In this document: positions 24,901 through 38,953 of the stretch, one piece after another
Position numbering within the stretch: the first letter of the stretch is position 1
Layout: the number at the start of each line of letters is the position of its first letter
DNA from: Rhytidiadelphus loreus
Taxonomy: Eukaryota > Streptophyta > Bryopsida > Hypnales > Hylocomiaceae
Assembly: GCA_947034895.1 (NCBI GenBank)
Contig: OX344763.1
Location: 1,118,501 to 1,182,500, forward strand
Length of the DNA stretch: 64,000 nucleotides
Direction of reading: 5' to 3'
The notes under the pieces: generated by a model
Databases searched by the model: none
The model's input: the letters and a program-made list of their open reading frames with translations, nothing else
What the model was told of the DNA's origin: nothing
Position numbers and translations under genes: made by a program

Positions 24901-25155
24901 CCTAAAGACCAAATAGGTGTTTGCAGGGATGCAAACAAGTTCGTGTGGGGCTATGTAGATTACCTAGTGGAACATAACTTTTAGCTTTTTGTGTGTATTT
25001 TTTAGGCTTTTTGAATGTCCTTGTCTTGTGTTTGTTGTGTTTGTTTACCAATTTGGTGTTTATGTACATACTTTTATCAAATTGGAGGGTGTTTATTTTA
25101 AAGTAATTTTTGAGTCTGTAATCCAATTTGGAATCTTTGAGATGTGATGGGTGAA

Positions 25156-25389
25156 TACTATAAGAAACCCTTGTTTTAGGTGACGTTTTGTAATTTTTTC
25201 AGATGGATTTTAGGTGATGTCAAAAAAAAACTTATGATTTTTTGTCAAAAATCACGTCAAATATAACATGTGGATGTTATATTGAACGTGATTATTGACA
25301 ACAAAACACAAGTTGTTTTTTCTGAGGTCACCTAAAATCCGTCTAAAAAAATTACAAAACGTCACCTAAAACAAGGGTTTCTTATAGTG
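25156..25389. mobile_element. CACTA-type miniature element (MITE), 234 bp
   Basis: It begins TACTATAAGAAACCC and ends GGGTTTCTTATAGTG, with arms of about 60 bp that are nearly perfect inverted repeats. The flanking 3-bp duplication is GAA (25153-25155 and 25390-25392). A second inverted pair lies inside (near 25240-25310). The left end has T for the first C of CACTA. It shares its terminal motif with the element at 41824-42805. Confidence 0.8.
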
Positions 25390-28014
25390 GAATGCCAATT
25401 AGGTCCTAAGTGGTTATCTGGTTTTCAATTTGGTAGTCAATAGAAGCCAAGTTGGAATTTTGTAATTGTATGCAAGTCGGAGATTTTGGAGTGATTCCGA
25501 TTTAGAATGTTATCGTTGTTTTCTACAAGCGCGGTGGTTGGTTTTTGCGATTCCAAGTTGGAAAATTGGCTGGCAGTTCCAATTAGGTAGTTTTGAGGAG
25601 CAATTAGTCTATTGTCTTCTCTGAATTGGTAACCGTCTGTGTGATTCTTATTTGGTTTGATTTCTTTTCTATTTTTGACACCCACTGTTTGAGCGAAGTC
25701 TAGTGCGAGTCCCAGTCCCAAATTGGCTATGTTTGTGTTTTTCTATTTGATTTTTGGGTGTTTGTGTGTAATGTGAAATGGAGATTGTATCCAAGTGGGT
25801 GTAATTTTGAATGTTGTGGTTTATGTTCAAGGACCAATTTGGAACGATGTAATGAAATGCTTAAGTCCAAATTGGTGTGTTTGTACTATAATTCGGAATC
25901 TGTTCAAATTGGCCGCGTGAGTGATTGCAATAGTTGCTGTGAAGGTTAGATTTGGAAAAATATCCGAGTGGCGGAGCAGGAGATTTAAATTCCAAATCGG
26001 TATGTCTGAGGAAACAACATCGTGAAGATGATTGTGTGAAGAGTGATTAAGTCCTATTAGAATTTGTGCATGATGATGCTAATCTATTAGGATAATGTAC
26101 TAATGTTTTGGATGGAAATTTAGAAGAGCGTGAAGCTAATTGGAAGCATGCATTTTACTGTCCAAGTTGGAATGTTGTGAAGCAATGAGTGGAACTAATA
26201 GGTGATATTCCAATTTATGGAACATTATTTTTGTAATGGTGATATGTCACCAATTCGGCTGAATAAAGATGAATTAAAGCGAATTGGTGTATGTTGGGTG
26301 AATGTGATGTATTGAGATGTATGTGTGAATTTTGTGTATGTTTCCAATTGGGTTTTTGAACAATGGTGTCATTATAGTCAAATCGGAGTTTGGCAGTCTA
26401 TTAGTTAATCCAAATTGGGAAGTTAATGACTGAATGATTCAGTTAATGTGTGCTCCAAATGGGTTGTTTGGTTGATTGGAGAGAGTTTTGAATAAGTTTG
26501 AATCAAAGTCCAATTTGGAGTTGCCAATGTAGTTGTAATAATTACAACAATTTCCAAGTCGATGTGTAGGGAGTTTTTGGCTTATAGCTATCCAAATTGG
26601 AGTTGGTGTTAAAGTCTGAATGTTGTCTATTAACAATTCCAATTAAGATCTAGAATCCAGTATGAGTATTTTATCGATTTGAGAGTTAATGTTGGCAAAT
26701 AGAGAATACCGAGAGTAAGAAGAAAAATACCAAATCAGTGAAAGGAGAATGTAGATTTTGTAAGTGTTAGAGTTATGTGAGGCCAAATTGTAACAAGGGA
26801 AATGGTGATTCCAAATTGGTGAAAGAAGATTTGGTGGCTCCCTGTATTGGTAACAAGAGCAAAGGAGAGAAGTGATTGATTCAAATTGGAAGTCCAAGTG
26901 CCGCGGTAAGCTTGTGTTAGTAGTAGCAGTTCAATTTGGTTGAAGATGAAGATCCAGTGAAAGACAAAAGATTCCAAATGAAAGATTAAAGATCAAATTA
27001 ATTGGGTGATACTTGACCTTGGTGGCTTATAAGAATGGTGTGATCAAGGAATTAAATAATTAATTGTGCAAATTGTGAGGAAATTATATTAATACTAGTT
27101 GGAAGTATGTTTTTCTTGAATGTTTTGTTCTCTAATTAGTTGTCTTATTGTCATTGTAGAAGTAATCCTATTAAATTTGCCTCCCTAGGAACAAACTTTA
27201 GATATTTTTAAATAAAATCTAAACATATCTACAATGAACAAGCTAATAAAATCAATTGTCTTTTTGCATTGAAGACTTCATGACAATGAATGATATCTAA
27301 TGCATGCCTTGAGCCTAGAAATCAATGGTGTATTCTAGAAGACTTCACTAAATTTAGTGACATATAATTTTTTCAATGAAAAACATTTAAAAAATGAATA
27401 TCTTATATATTTATATCATATTGTAATACTTCAAAATGAAGCAACCTTATTAGCATGTTTCTAGCCAAAAGAATGAAAAACAAAACTAAATATTAGGTTT
27501 GCTTATTTCCAAAAATCATTGATGATTTTATTAAAGGAAAAATCTGAAATTTTATTTTATTGTATGATTAATGAATCAAAATCTATTGTTCATTTATATA
27601 TGTTTTTATCAATTTCATGAATATTGACTTCATTCAAAAATATTTTATGATAATTTTTTTTTAATTTAAAAAAAAAATGGAATCTAATATTTAAATGTGA
27701 AAGTACAAAATACGTACTAAAATTCCTTCACAATAAACCATATGTAATATTAATGATTTTTTTTCTTGTATTGTATGAAGATCAAATATATTGATAATCG
27801 TTTATATAATATGAAATTTTAGGTTCATACAACTCTCAAACTTCCATTTTAGTTTGATTCAATTTCATTTTCTTAAGAGTAATTCATTAATCTTGATCAT
27901 AATTGTAGATTTCCAAAAGGATTTACATTGTAGCAAAATAATTACAACATCAATTGTAAAGGCCAAATATACATTCAAAGGATTAAAATACCACAATTGA
28001 CTTCACTTATTAAA
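25390..28014. other. No gene recognised; word-rich non-coding DNA, then dynein upstream region
   Basis: From 25390 to about 27000 the sequence carries many spaced CCAAATTGG/CCAAGTTGG/CCAATTTGG-like words but no believable frame. From 27000 to 28014 it is AT-rich and contains whatever promoter and 5' leader serve the dynein gene. I see no distinctive TATA box or motif I would defend. Confidence 0.4.
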
Positions 28015-31000
28015 ATGGCGGAAATGTCAATAGCAGAGAAGATGGCAATTCTAACAGGGAGGAAGAAAGTTGAAGAAAAACCTCCTACACCTCCACCACG
28101 AGGTTTTAATAAATAAATAAATACTATATATATATAATTTAAACTTAAAATTTTGAAATGCATTTTAAAAGTAGAAATGATAAGAAAAAATAATAATGAA
28201 ACATTGAATGATATTATACAACGTTGATGATTTATTTAAACCATATTGTAACCATCTTGATATTGGGTGTATTGAATGGACTACAATTTACAAGAATTGT
28301 TGAATCAAAGTACTTAATTTTTTTAATTTAATTTATTATAGTGCCTGAAGAACATCCTTTTGGAGTGGTGTCATTGTACATCTCGGACGATACTTGTAAA
28401 AAGATGAATATTGAAAAAAAAATAGACACTGAAAACAATGTGCATTTTAAAGTTGATACTAAAGCTGTCAAAAAAGATATAAAAGAATTGGAAGCTACAT
28501 CTGATTTTTATCTCGTGAAAGACTCATTGATGGTGATTTCTAATCATTCAATTAGTTATATATTTTTCAATTAAAAATATATATTTATGATTATTATTGA
28601 TATAATATTTTATATTATTCGAAGATATTCAAGTATTGAAACTTAACTAAAATATATTTGATTTGATATTAGTTGTTAATCAATATGAAATAATGACTAT
28701 CTTATTTTAAATGAATTTTGGATTTATTTGCAGAATTATCATGAAGATTATTTCCTACTTCGTTATATTACTGATGATCGATATGTGTGTAATCACAACT
28801 TCGAACTTGTTGTTGTAATGGAAGTTCGAGAAGCCATAGAAAAGGTATAGAAATTCAGTAAAATAAATAAATGCTTCTTCTATCTCAAAAGCATCTTCTA
28901 GTTGGACTAAATGTTTGGGATTTTTTGCTAAAAATAACATTACTTATTGAATTAAAATTGTTGCAATAAAATTAAAGGGAACCAGATTGTCATTTTGGTA
29001 TAAGGAGGAAGTACAAGATTTTATTAATATAACTATTTTTATTCAATGCTTGAATACATTATTCTACATAAAAAAGAACATTGATTAAAATAAACATATG
29101 GTTATTCTTAATTGAAATTGGTATGGATTTTTTAATATAAAAAAAAGAAATTTATAGGCCTTCCAAGATAAACTCGATGCCGCAAAAGCAGCAGAGGGAC
29201 CAAGATTTTGGGTCAATATGGGTAGTGATATGGAAGTGGATGCTGAAACTATAAAAGCTGCACAAGATCCTGTGCAATTCATTTCCTTGTATAAACTTCA
29301 ATAAAATATAAATCTATAATTTTTAATTCATTAATCTCTTTTATTTTATTTTATTTTTCACTCTACAAAATCTATAGTTAATTCTAATTTGAAATTATGT
29401 AATTATATTTTTCCATTTGAGAAGTTGCAAAGTTTCACTAATTGTTTTTATACTTACCTTGTTGTAAAATAGGTTGTTATCTTAGCAACAAAAAAGTTCA
29501 AAGAATTTTATAAAAAAGAAACATTTGCTGATAGAGAAGCTTATGTATGTGCGTATTTGTTTTTTGTTAAGTGATAAATGTTTCAAAGTGACATAGAATA
29601 ACTATAATTATTTATGAATATCTAAAAATTTATGAGATGATTTATTAAATTATGATACTAGAAAACTTATTACTTTATTACATGACTTTGTTTTTTTATT
29701 TTTATTTTCTCACATAAAACTGAAATAAAATGGTTTGAATGTGAAGAGGTTGTTTGGTTGCACAAAATGAAACTTGTTTTTATTATTACTTCAAAATGAT
29801 GACCATATTAATAGAAAATTTTGATATGATAAAATAGGAAACTTGGACTAGTAGTAGTATGGAATGTCGACCTTTCAAAGACCCTTCTTTTGACAAGTTT
29901 ATGATTGAACAAGACACAGGAATACAAGCAATACCAGTTGTAAAAGACACCGGTGCCCAAACATTTCAGTTAAGATCATTTTTTAATTTATATTCACATA
30001 TTGATTTTATATAAATAAATAAATAGCTTTCCAAATTTATTTTATTGAATTTTCTTTTTCGTTTTGATTTCTTTAACCCCTAAAGGACTATTGTCCCCTT
30101 GGGGGACAAAATAGATTTCTGGAAGGTTCCTATGACCTCAATTTTTCATGAAACTTTAAATTGAAACTTCCTTACAAGATAGAAAAACTTCTTAGCTTCA
30201 TGGGAATATCATTTTTATTTCAATCCAAGCATGATAGCAAAAGTTATGCCATCCTATACAAAACTTTCACGTCGCCAAGTAGAAAATAAATCCACAAAAA
30301 CTTGAAATTAAATTCTTAATTTTTTTCTCATATATTTTTATCTACATGTAAAGGTTTGCTTCTTTCCATTTGGATTAGTGATCTAAAAGTTATGAACAAT
30401 CTTATTTTTGAGCAATCTAAGCTACATGAAAAAATAACTTATAGAATGCATTTTTTAATGCAATTTTCACATTTTTTCAAAAAACATTGTTTGACAAGGT
30501 TAAGTATTTTGGATAGAACAATCTCACCCTTGGAAATATTGTGTTTCAATTCCATCTTAGAGCTATTAACAATTTAGTTATTCTTTCAATCTTGAACCTA
30601 CTTCTACTTAAAAAAAAAATTTAAGAATGAAAATCAAGCATTTAAAAAAAATCAACACAAAATAATTTTAATTTAAAGTCCATAATGCAAAAAGAATTCT
30701 ACAAATGGTGGTCAAAGTCCTCGTCAAAGTCATCAAAAATTGCAAGCTACTGTTCAAAAAACTTTTTTTCCAATTTCGAATGCTAATATCTTCCAATCTG
30801 TACAATAAAACTTCATGAAAATTTTACCACATGATTTCAAACAAGTAAAGTGATCCTATGGTTAGATTCTAAAAAAATTATTCTTTTTATGTTTTCTTGG
30901 ATGAATGCAACAGAAATGGTAGTTTTTAGTGGTTCTTGATAGAAAAATGACCTTGGTCCTTTAAGGGCTTAATTATCATTTTACTGTTTATTTCTATAAG

Positions 31001-34000
31001 TTAATAAATCTGATTTACTTTTATACAATTTTGTTCATCAGAAAAGTTCATAGAAACAACCAAATGCAATATCAACCTGTTACTAAAGAAGTCCTTGAAG
31101 CAAGAGAAGTCTTAAGTAGTAATGAAGTGGGTGACTTTCTTACTAAAGCAAAATATAGGTATACAATACTTTATAACTATTCATAAGATAAGATTCCATA
31201 TTGAATGGCTATCAAATTTTCAATCAAAGAATTCTATTCAAATGTTATAATTTATGTTATAATTCTACATAACAAAAGAATTTGCATTTATTTATAATAT
31301 TAAAATATCAATTTTATTCTTAATCTAATTCTATTTGGGACAAACTAGGTATGTAGATGCACTACAACAAAATGAAGTATTTGACTTGTTTGAAGATGAG
31401 TTTGCCCACTTTATTGATGAAGAATATCAACATGGAGACCGAGTAGTCACTTCTGTATCTGTACGTTAACTTCTATATTTGTACCCTACATAAAGGCCAA
31501 ATTTGAATTCTTTTTGTTAATTAAAATTAATCGTAAAGTTTGTCTTGTGTTTGCAAACTTGAGTCAAAGGAAGAATAGAACAAAACACACAGAGCACCAA
31601 ATTCAATCAGACCTGGGCTTGGGTGCTCAAGGGAGTTTGGTCCTGTGTTTTAACCGAACTGGGCTCTTGGTCCTGCCTTGCACACACTTTACAATTAACT
31701 CTATTATCAACCACAGTCAATTTGACATGATATCTTTAGTCTACAAATTAAATGTGCTCTTACTACTATTTGTTTCTACTTTATAAAAACAATGAAATTC
31801 AATTATTTTTTTTATAGATTTTTTTCTTAAAGATATTAATGAATCTCTAATTATTATTTTTAATAATACTAACAGGAATATCAATCTTTTATGAGTCTCC
31901 ATTATGGGAAAAACAAAATGGTATCAGCTATTGACTGGATGCCTGGGAAAAGAGGGATCATTGCAGTTGCACTTACAGCATCATATTCATTTGATGAAAG
32001 AATCCAAGTGGCAGGCAGGCCTGCCCATTCACATGTTTTATTATGGAATTTTGCAGATCCAGTTCATCCATGGGTAGTCAATTTTTTTTAGTTTAAAAAA
32101 ATAACAATAATAATTGAAAATCAATAATACTAGCATGAGGAAACATAAGGTAACTACACCTAAAATTGCACACTAGAAATTTTTGCTTAAAATGTACTCC
32201 CACTATTCATGAGACTCTAGGATCACTTTTAGGAACACTTGTTTTCACAACACTTTGAAAATTCATGGTTTATTCATCTAGTGTCAAAAAAATTATATTC
32301 TAAGAGAATCTAGAATCCCCCTTTACTATCAACATGACCCCACAAAAAAAAATTAATGTAATAATGGGAACCATGTTGAATTGTTTATTTGTGTGATTTT
32401 AAGTGTAGTTAAGGTAAACCAGCCTATGACAGGCAGATTGCCTGGTTTGCCTTGTTGACATATTTGAAATTTTGATTTTTTTTTTTCATATAAAGGCAAA
32501 CATGAAAAATTGGTAGAACAATTGAAATTTTATTTTTTTGACAAAGTATGAATTTGTTACAAATTTTTGAAGTGAACTGGCCAAATGGCTCAAAACAGTC
32601 TCTAGACTATCCCACAACCATCAAAAACTATACCCATGGTGGTCATCAAACCACCCAATGCAGTTACAATATTTCCTAACATGGTTGAAATATTTTCTAA
32701 CATGGACATGACATAAAGGAATAAAAAAAGTTAGTTCGTGTAATGAATTACACTAGGAAGGGACGAGTTCCTAAAACAATCTCTAACATCTCCATCACCA
32801 TCATACAAAACATTGATTTTAGCCATCAACCTACCTAATGAAGTTTTGCTTACATTAATTAGAAAAAACTTGGCACAGATTGATGGAAAACTGTAATGAG
32901 TCATCTTATAGATGTTTGTATTAGGCACTTGGTCTGTCATGGGCTGGTTTACCTTACCTTATGCATGATGAATCATAAGAATGTTTGCCGCACTCTAGGT
33001 TTTCATCCTAATGAAATAATTGGATGATATTTCTATGAGATGAAAACATGATGGTTTTTGTGATAGGGGTTGTGTGATACTACATACTCAATATAGATAG
33101 ATTATGTTTGTTAAGATTCAAATTTAATGCCCAATGAAAACACGCAGGCCGTTCTTGAAAGTGCCTCTGATGTGTTTAGTATTCGCTTTAATCCGGTGAA
33201 ACCAACTATTATAGCGGGTGGTTGTTTTAGCGGTCAGGTATGAATGGATGTTTATTGGTTGTATTAATCATATTTTTTCATTCAAATATAATAGAAATAG
33301 TGTCTAAATAGGAAAGTTACAAATTAACAAAGTTACAAATTAACATGTAAAAAACATATTGGTGTAATTCATTTTTTTTCTTTCAAAACTACAATGACAA
33401 ATAAAGATTTATAAAAAGTATAAACTAAAGAAAAATCTCACAATTCATTGGGTTGAAAAAATTAATATTATATATAGGTCATGGTTTGGGACATTATAAA
33501 AGCCCAAGAATATCAAGATAGGAGAGATAGAAAAGAGCCTGAGGAGCCAGTAAATTATTTGGCCACAGAAAACAAAGGGGAGAAGAAAGTGGTGGAGCCT
33601 CCAGTTGTTTTATTTCAATTACTTAGCACCACATCCACTTCTCATAAGTCGATTGTTTCAGACATACATTGGCTTCCAAAAGACTTTCAAGTAATTAAAA
33701 TATTTTGTTGCATCACTTTATATATCTATTCATTTGAATTGTATAAAATAAAAAAAATACATATATCATGGTAATTTAATATATTATCCTTTGATTATGG
33801 ATGAACATTGAATATAAATGTTTTAACATTTCTTTTCTTTTCTTTTCTTTTCTTATAGAAATTGCATCTTTAATTAAATCTAATTAATGAAGTGACTTTT
33901 TTGTGATTAATAATAATAATAATAATAATTTTTTGCTACTATACCCTTTTGTCATAGATAAGTGCTGATGGTGTTGCAAATAACGGTGAAACAAATCTCA

Positions 34001-37000
34001 TTGCCTCTGTTTCTGCAGACGGAATGGTATGTCGTTTTAAGAAAAAATCAAATTTTAATAGGCTTATCTTCTAATTATGAATATTTTTGATTATAATGTT
34101 TAATTTTCAAAACAATTAAAAATAATATTGATTTAAATATAGATTATATTTTGGGACATCACAACAACAAAGGAACCTGAGTTGGATCCAAATTGGTCAG
34201 ATGAACGAAAATGGGCGGCATATGAACAACAAAAATATATGTGGACACCCTTATATAGATTAGAGTTAAAATTTGGAAGTCGACAAGTGGGACCTTTAAA
34301 AATGTCTTGTGGCTTTGGGGGCACTATCTATTTTTGCAGTACAGAGGTTCATTATTTTGTCTTATTTTCAAACTAAATTATTGTAAAAATCAATCAATGT
34401 ACTTGTGTAAATTTTTATTCACTTTTATATTATGGTTTAGGGTTGTTTGCCTTGGAATTTTAAAATGATGGCCTTCATTTTTTTGTGCAGTTTGGAGAAG
34501 TAGTGGAAGTAGATTTGAATATTCCTACAGGTAGTCCTAATATTTCAAAAAATACCGAGGTTCACGAAGGGCCCGTGAGGGCACTTGTTCAATCCCCCTT
34601 TTTTGATAATGTGTTATTGTCTGTTGGTATATGGACATTTGCCTTGTGGAGGGATAGCATTGAGGTATATATCGTAACTTTGTTTATCTACTTTAAAAAA
34701 ATATTAACTATTTTTTTTTCCAAATAGAGTTTTTATGGTCAATTTCGTTAAAATGGCAGTATTCCGCATGCCATTTTAATGGAATATCTTCTACAAATGG
34801 AGAATAAGTGTGCCACGATAGGGTCATACATGTGCCAATTTTATACCTAGCACATTCAAATCACTCCTAGTTCACGCATTTCTACTCCCCTTGGACAATC
34901 TTTCCATTGTTTTCATTTTTTCAGTGGTTTCATTTTGTGCCATTTTAATGGAATACTGCCATTTTAACGAAATTGACCATTTTTATAATAGTGATCAATC
35001 ATTTTTTGAGCAAAAGCACATAAACACATGAATATAAAACCATATGCACAAAATTTTTATTTACATCTTTGTATAAAATAATTTATAATATTCAAAATAC
35101 TTTAAATATAATTTTTTGACATCATTTTATATTCTCTTCTATTTATTTAGGAAAAGATCATGAATTAAATATAATGTAATTACATTCTAAGGTTAATAGT
35201 GATTGGCTATTAGAACATAAACATTATCTTATTTCTAATTTTTCACTGTAGAAACCAATATATGTTTCAAGATCATGTGATAGTTATCTTACCACTGGAT
35301 GTTGGAGCCCATCTCGACCTGCAGTTATATACATAGGACTCATTGATGGAACTATTGAAATATGGGATTTGCTTGATTGCACTCATCAACCATCCATGAT
35401 AGTACATGCTAGTTCGTGCCAAGTGACTGCTATGGAATTTTGGAAATTAAAAAGTATTCATGTCATACTTTGTATCACTACAATTCTAAATGAAGATTTA
35501 GGAATTAATACGTTTAGTTTTTTTTGTAATATGCTACTTAATTCCATTGGTGATAGATATATTATTTGTTTTTATTGAAAATTTATATTTAAAATATATA
35601 TATATATAAACTTCTTAAGTGACAAAACTTGACTAACATCTTTACCTTAATGTCAATGAAATCTTGGAAGTAAATTTTGTTCTGGTAAAAAAATGAGAAG
35701 AAAAACAATTATTATGTCTTGTACTAATTGAATTAACATAAGTATTATACAATCAATGTTCATAATATTATCTATATCCTACATGCAAAGAAACTTTTAT
35801 ATTGATCAATCAATGTACTTCATAGTAGTACCAAAAATATTTTAATACTTCATACATGATCGAATTATATTTGGGTATAATGTGGTAGCACCCCAATTTC
35901 TTGCCGTTGGTGATATATCGGGTAATTTGCATATCATGGAGATCCCTAGGAGCCTTCGTCGTGCTACTCACAAAGAGGTATTATGTATTATTTAATAATT
36001 GATGTATTGAATGACTTAACAATTTTTCAATCATAAAAATATAAAATGATGTAAGTTTTTAACCCCTTAAAGATGTACTATCATTTGAATTTAGATTGAT
36101 GGGTGTTTTCAAAATTTTGATATTGTTTGTCAAAAGCGTTTGTATATGATTTTCTTTCTGGAAGCACCTCAATGAGATTAATTTGCTATACACTAGTGAA
36201 ATTTGACATAAATTGAATGTATATTAAAGAATTGTGAGGATAGAAATATGTAAAACATTGATTGTGTTGGCTTTGTATTTAATAATAGAAATGAAAAGTG
36301 CAATTTTGTATATTTAAGCAATAAAATTTCTCATAACTTTACCACCATAAAATCATCTAACTTTAATGAAATGCCAACAAATTTCAATAAAAATTATCAA
36401 CATCTTTGTTTTTATACAAAGTTAAAATAGATACAATCATCCAAATTTTGAATATTATATTAAGAAACAGATTTTTAGAAATGATAGGTTTATTTATTCA
36501 TATGTACAATTCAAAATTCAAAATCTAGAATATACACTAGAAGAAGCCCGTGTTTTTTTGAGTGTTTTAGGCATCAAAGTTGATGGATTTTGCTAGACAT
36601 CTTTTATAACAACTTGTGTTTTTATGTCAACAATGACATCTAATGTAATGTCTAGATGTTACATTAAATGTCATTGTTGACATAAAAACACAAGTTGTTA
36701 CAAAGGATGTCTAGCAAAATCCGTCAACTTTGACGTCGAAAAATTAAAAAAAAAACGGACTTCTTCTAGTAACATATTCATACATCATATATTTTCATAT
36801 TGTGCTTTATAACATTTCTACACAAATTCTAAAAATCAAGACTATGTATCTTTAAGGGGTTAACTCAATTTGATTTATAAAATTCACAATTTATATATAT
36901 TTATATGCAATGTTTGGAAGATTTTAATCATATTAAAATATACAAATAATTGATTCCATAGAAGCCTGCTTTCAAAAACTTTATGATGAGACAACAAGCT

Positions 37001-38940
37001 TGGATAGAAGATGTAGAAAAAAGAGCTGCGGGGCGTGATGCTGAGATTGCAAAACAAAATGCTATACTAGCTGCACAAAAGGTATTCAAAACAATATTTA
37101 ATTGTAAGAAAATCAAATTGAAAGAAAATTGTTTTCACATAGTGATTTTAAAACACATGATTCTCATATGTAAACTATTTTCAATCTTATTTAAGAACTT
37201 GATTTTTCTAGGGTGCACTATTTATGAAGGTTTGTTTATGTTTATATTAAGACACACTTAATTTTTTTTTATAGGACTTATTATGTCAATCTTAATCTTC
37301 AAGGTTGTTTTCATTAACTTATTTCATGATGATTTTATAAAATGCTATCTTTTACATATTTCTACACTAATAGAAATATGGTTTAACTTAATAAGATAAA
37401 TGAGCCATGTGAAGACCCAAATAAGAGTTAGATTTGTTTTGGATTTGATTTGCATGGTCTATGTAGATCATGTTTCTTCTTGTGTTGGCTCATATATGTG
37501 TGGGCTCAAAGAATTTAAACAACTTCATTGCATGGATTGAATGTTTGAAGTTGAAATATAAGTCTTGTTTGATGTCTTGTTTTATTACATTAATTGACTT
37601 TGAATTTCAAAACAAAATATTGTATGAAGGTCAAAACCTACCAAATTGTATCCAAAATATGTTAAGTATACTAAAAAACCAAATGTAAAAGTTGAAAAGC
37701 AATAAAAGATAGACATATCTATATTTTTTTAATAAAAAAAATGTGGTTGATAAGAAAGAAAATAAATGTCTAATTACCTTATGATAGGATTAAAAATTGT
37801 CAATTTCAATGTTAAAATTATTGCAACAGTTCTTTTAATCCCACATAATTTTTAATTTTCAAATGTTGTAAAAATTGAGCTTAAGAAATGAGCTTTTAAT
37901 TCATTTATTTATCCATCAATAATATTTTTTGAGCAAAGAGACAAAAGCATCTTTAGAGGCCCAATTATGGCTAGTGTTTAGTTTTATTGATACAACATGA
38001 ATGAAATTACCACTTTGTGTGTTAGCATGTTCAAGATTTTTTATTCCCTTTCGGACTTAGTCTAAACTTTTATTATCTAAAAAAGTCAAATTTTCTGTCC
38101 TAAAAAGACTTATATTTGATGAATTTTGAGACATTAACAAAGTAAAAAGATTCTTGTTTCTTTCTTTTTGTCTTTTGAATATAAATAGCCTAGCCTAGCC
38201 AAATAATGTTAAACAATTGTCTACAATATAATGTGCTCATATATTTCCCTTCACTAGTAAAAATCAAATAAATGAATGATTTATATTCAGATTTTAGTCT
38301 ATCCAACATAATCTAATTTTTTGAAATATAAATTTATTTATTTTTAATCTAATTTTCGAAAAAATAAATTGTAAAATTTTGCAAAAGCTTTTCAAATTTT
38401 TTGTAGAAGAATGCTAAAAAAATAATTAAAATATAGAAATATATCTAAAATTAATTTTGATAAGAATGTTTTTTTCTTAAAAATTAGTATAAAATCAAAT
38501 TTAGCATCTAACATTCCACATTTCTCATGATGAAAAAAAATAATGTTTTTGAAACTGTCATTTCAAAGATACTATCAATTCAATTTCAAGAATTTAATGT
38601 AAGCAATGGTTGATTTTTTTTTGTCTATATCTTATTTATGTAATATTTTATATTTTCAAATACCTACCATAATCTTAAATTCAAAATAAAATCGTTTAAT
38701 GTTTATTATTTAAATCAACTAAACCAAATACTAATATTAACTTTAATGCTTTTGGTGTGTAATAATTTTTAGGAAAGAGAAGAACAATTTTATAAAATTT
38801 CTACATGGGATGAACAAGCAGAGACAAATTATCTCAAATTTGAAGAAGAATGTAGGCAAAAGTTTCGTAACGGAGAACATAATATGTCATCAACAGAGTC
38901 TAGTCCTCCTATTTCTCCTACTTCAACCTCTCCAAAATAA
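28015..38940 (+). CDS. DNAI3: Axonemal inner-arm dynein intermediate chain, DNAI3/WDR63 (IC140) type; 18 exons, 820 aa
   Basis: A WD-repeat intermediate chain that anchors and assembles the two-headed inner-arm dynein (I1/f) in motile cilia and flagella; here presumably the sperm flagellum. Exons: 28015-28102, 28342-28532, 28734-28844, 29158-29271, 29473-29544, 29838-29968, 31042-31158, 31349-31460, 31876-32073, 33148-33237, 33478-33690, 33958-34026, 34143-34346, 34491-34664, 35252-35453, 35889-35977, 36962-37081, 38773-38940. All introns are GT-AG and the joined frame has no stop before the terminal TAA, so the gene looks intact. Residues about 1-315 are the family N-terminal region, with the EGPRFWVNMGS-like and GIQAIPV segments. 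WD repeats span about 320-725 (VLLWNF, QVMVWDI, MIIFWDI, FALWRD, TIEIWDL, LHIMEIP). A charged helical tail follows. Human DNAI3 is about 890 aa. The least typical donors are at exons 1, 4 and 13. Confidence 0.9.
30073..30972 (+). repeat. Family R element, copy R3, in dynein intron 6
   Basis: It starts TTAACCCCTAAAGGACTATT and ends GGTCCTTTAAGGGCTTAA, inverted ends as in R1 and R6. It lies wholly in the intron between exons at 29838-29968 and 31042-31158 and accounts for most of that intron. Orientation is the same as the gene. It is non-coding, and the open frame at 30356-30577 is incidental. Confidence 0.75.
33829..33930. repeat. (TTTTC)n and (TAA)n microsatellites in dynein intron 11
   Basis: A run of 'ttttc' units near 33829-33856 and a run of 'taa' units near 33909-33929, both upstream of the exon that starts at 33958. 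Confidence 0.8.
34735..34980. mobile_element. MITE-like inverted-repeat element in dynein intron 14
   Basis: The left arm reads ATGGTCAATTTCGTTAAAAT and the right arm is its exact reverse complement over about 30 bp (ends GAAATTGACCAT). Inner sub-arms 'ccattttaatggaata' also repeat in inverted order. I could not define a clear target duplication. It differs from the CACTA and R families. Confidence 0.6.
36535..36771. mobile_element. CACTA-type MITE (about 237 bp) in dynein intron 16
   Basis: It starts CACTAGAAGAAG and ends CTTCTTCTAGTA. Long inner arms around 'caacttgtgtttttatgtca' pair with their reverse complement to make a near-complete foldback. The flanks ATA and ACA agree at two of three positions, compatible with a worn 3-bp duplication. 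Confidence 0.7.
37082..38772. other. Dynein intron 17, 1.69 kb, no inserted element recognised
   Basis: Very AT-rich intron between the last two coding exons. Open frames inside it (for example 37470-37688) show no domain and are not supported. Confidence 0.5.
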
Positions 38941-38953
38941 AAATCTTGCTATA

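Noticed and set aside
20641..27000. LTR of gypsy element A
   Set aside because: I looked for a matching copy upstream of 15720 and saw none; the region instead contains frame D.
31514..31786. 90-codon frame in dynein intron 8
   Set aside because: Lies wholly between two well-supported exons, with no domain.
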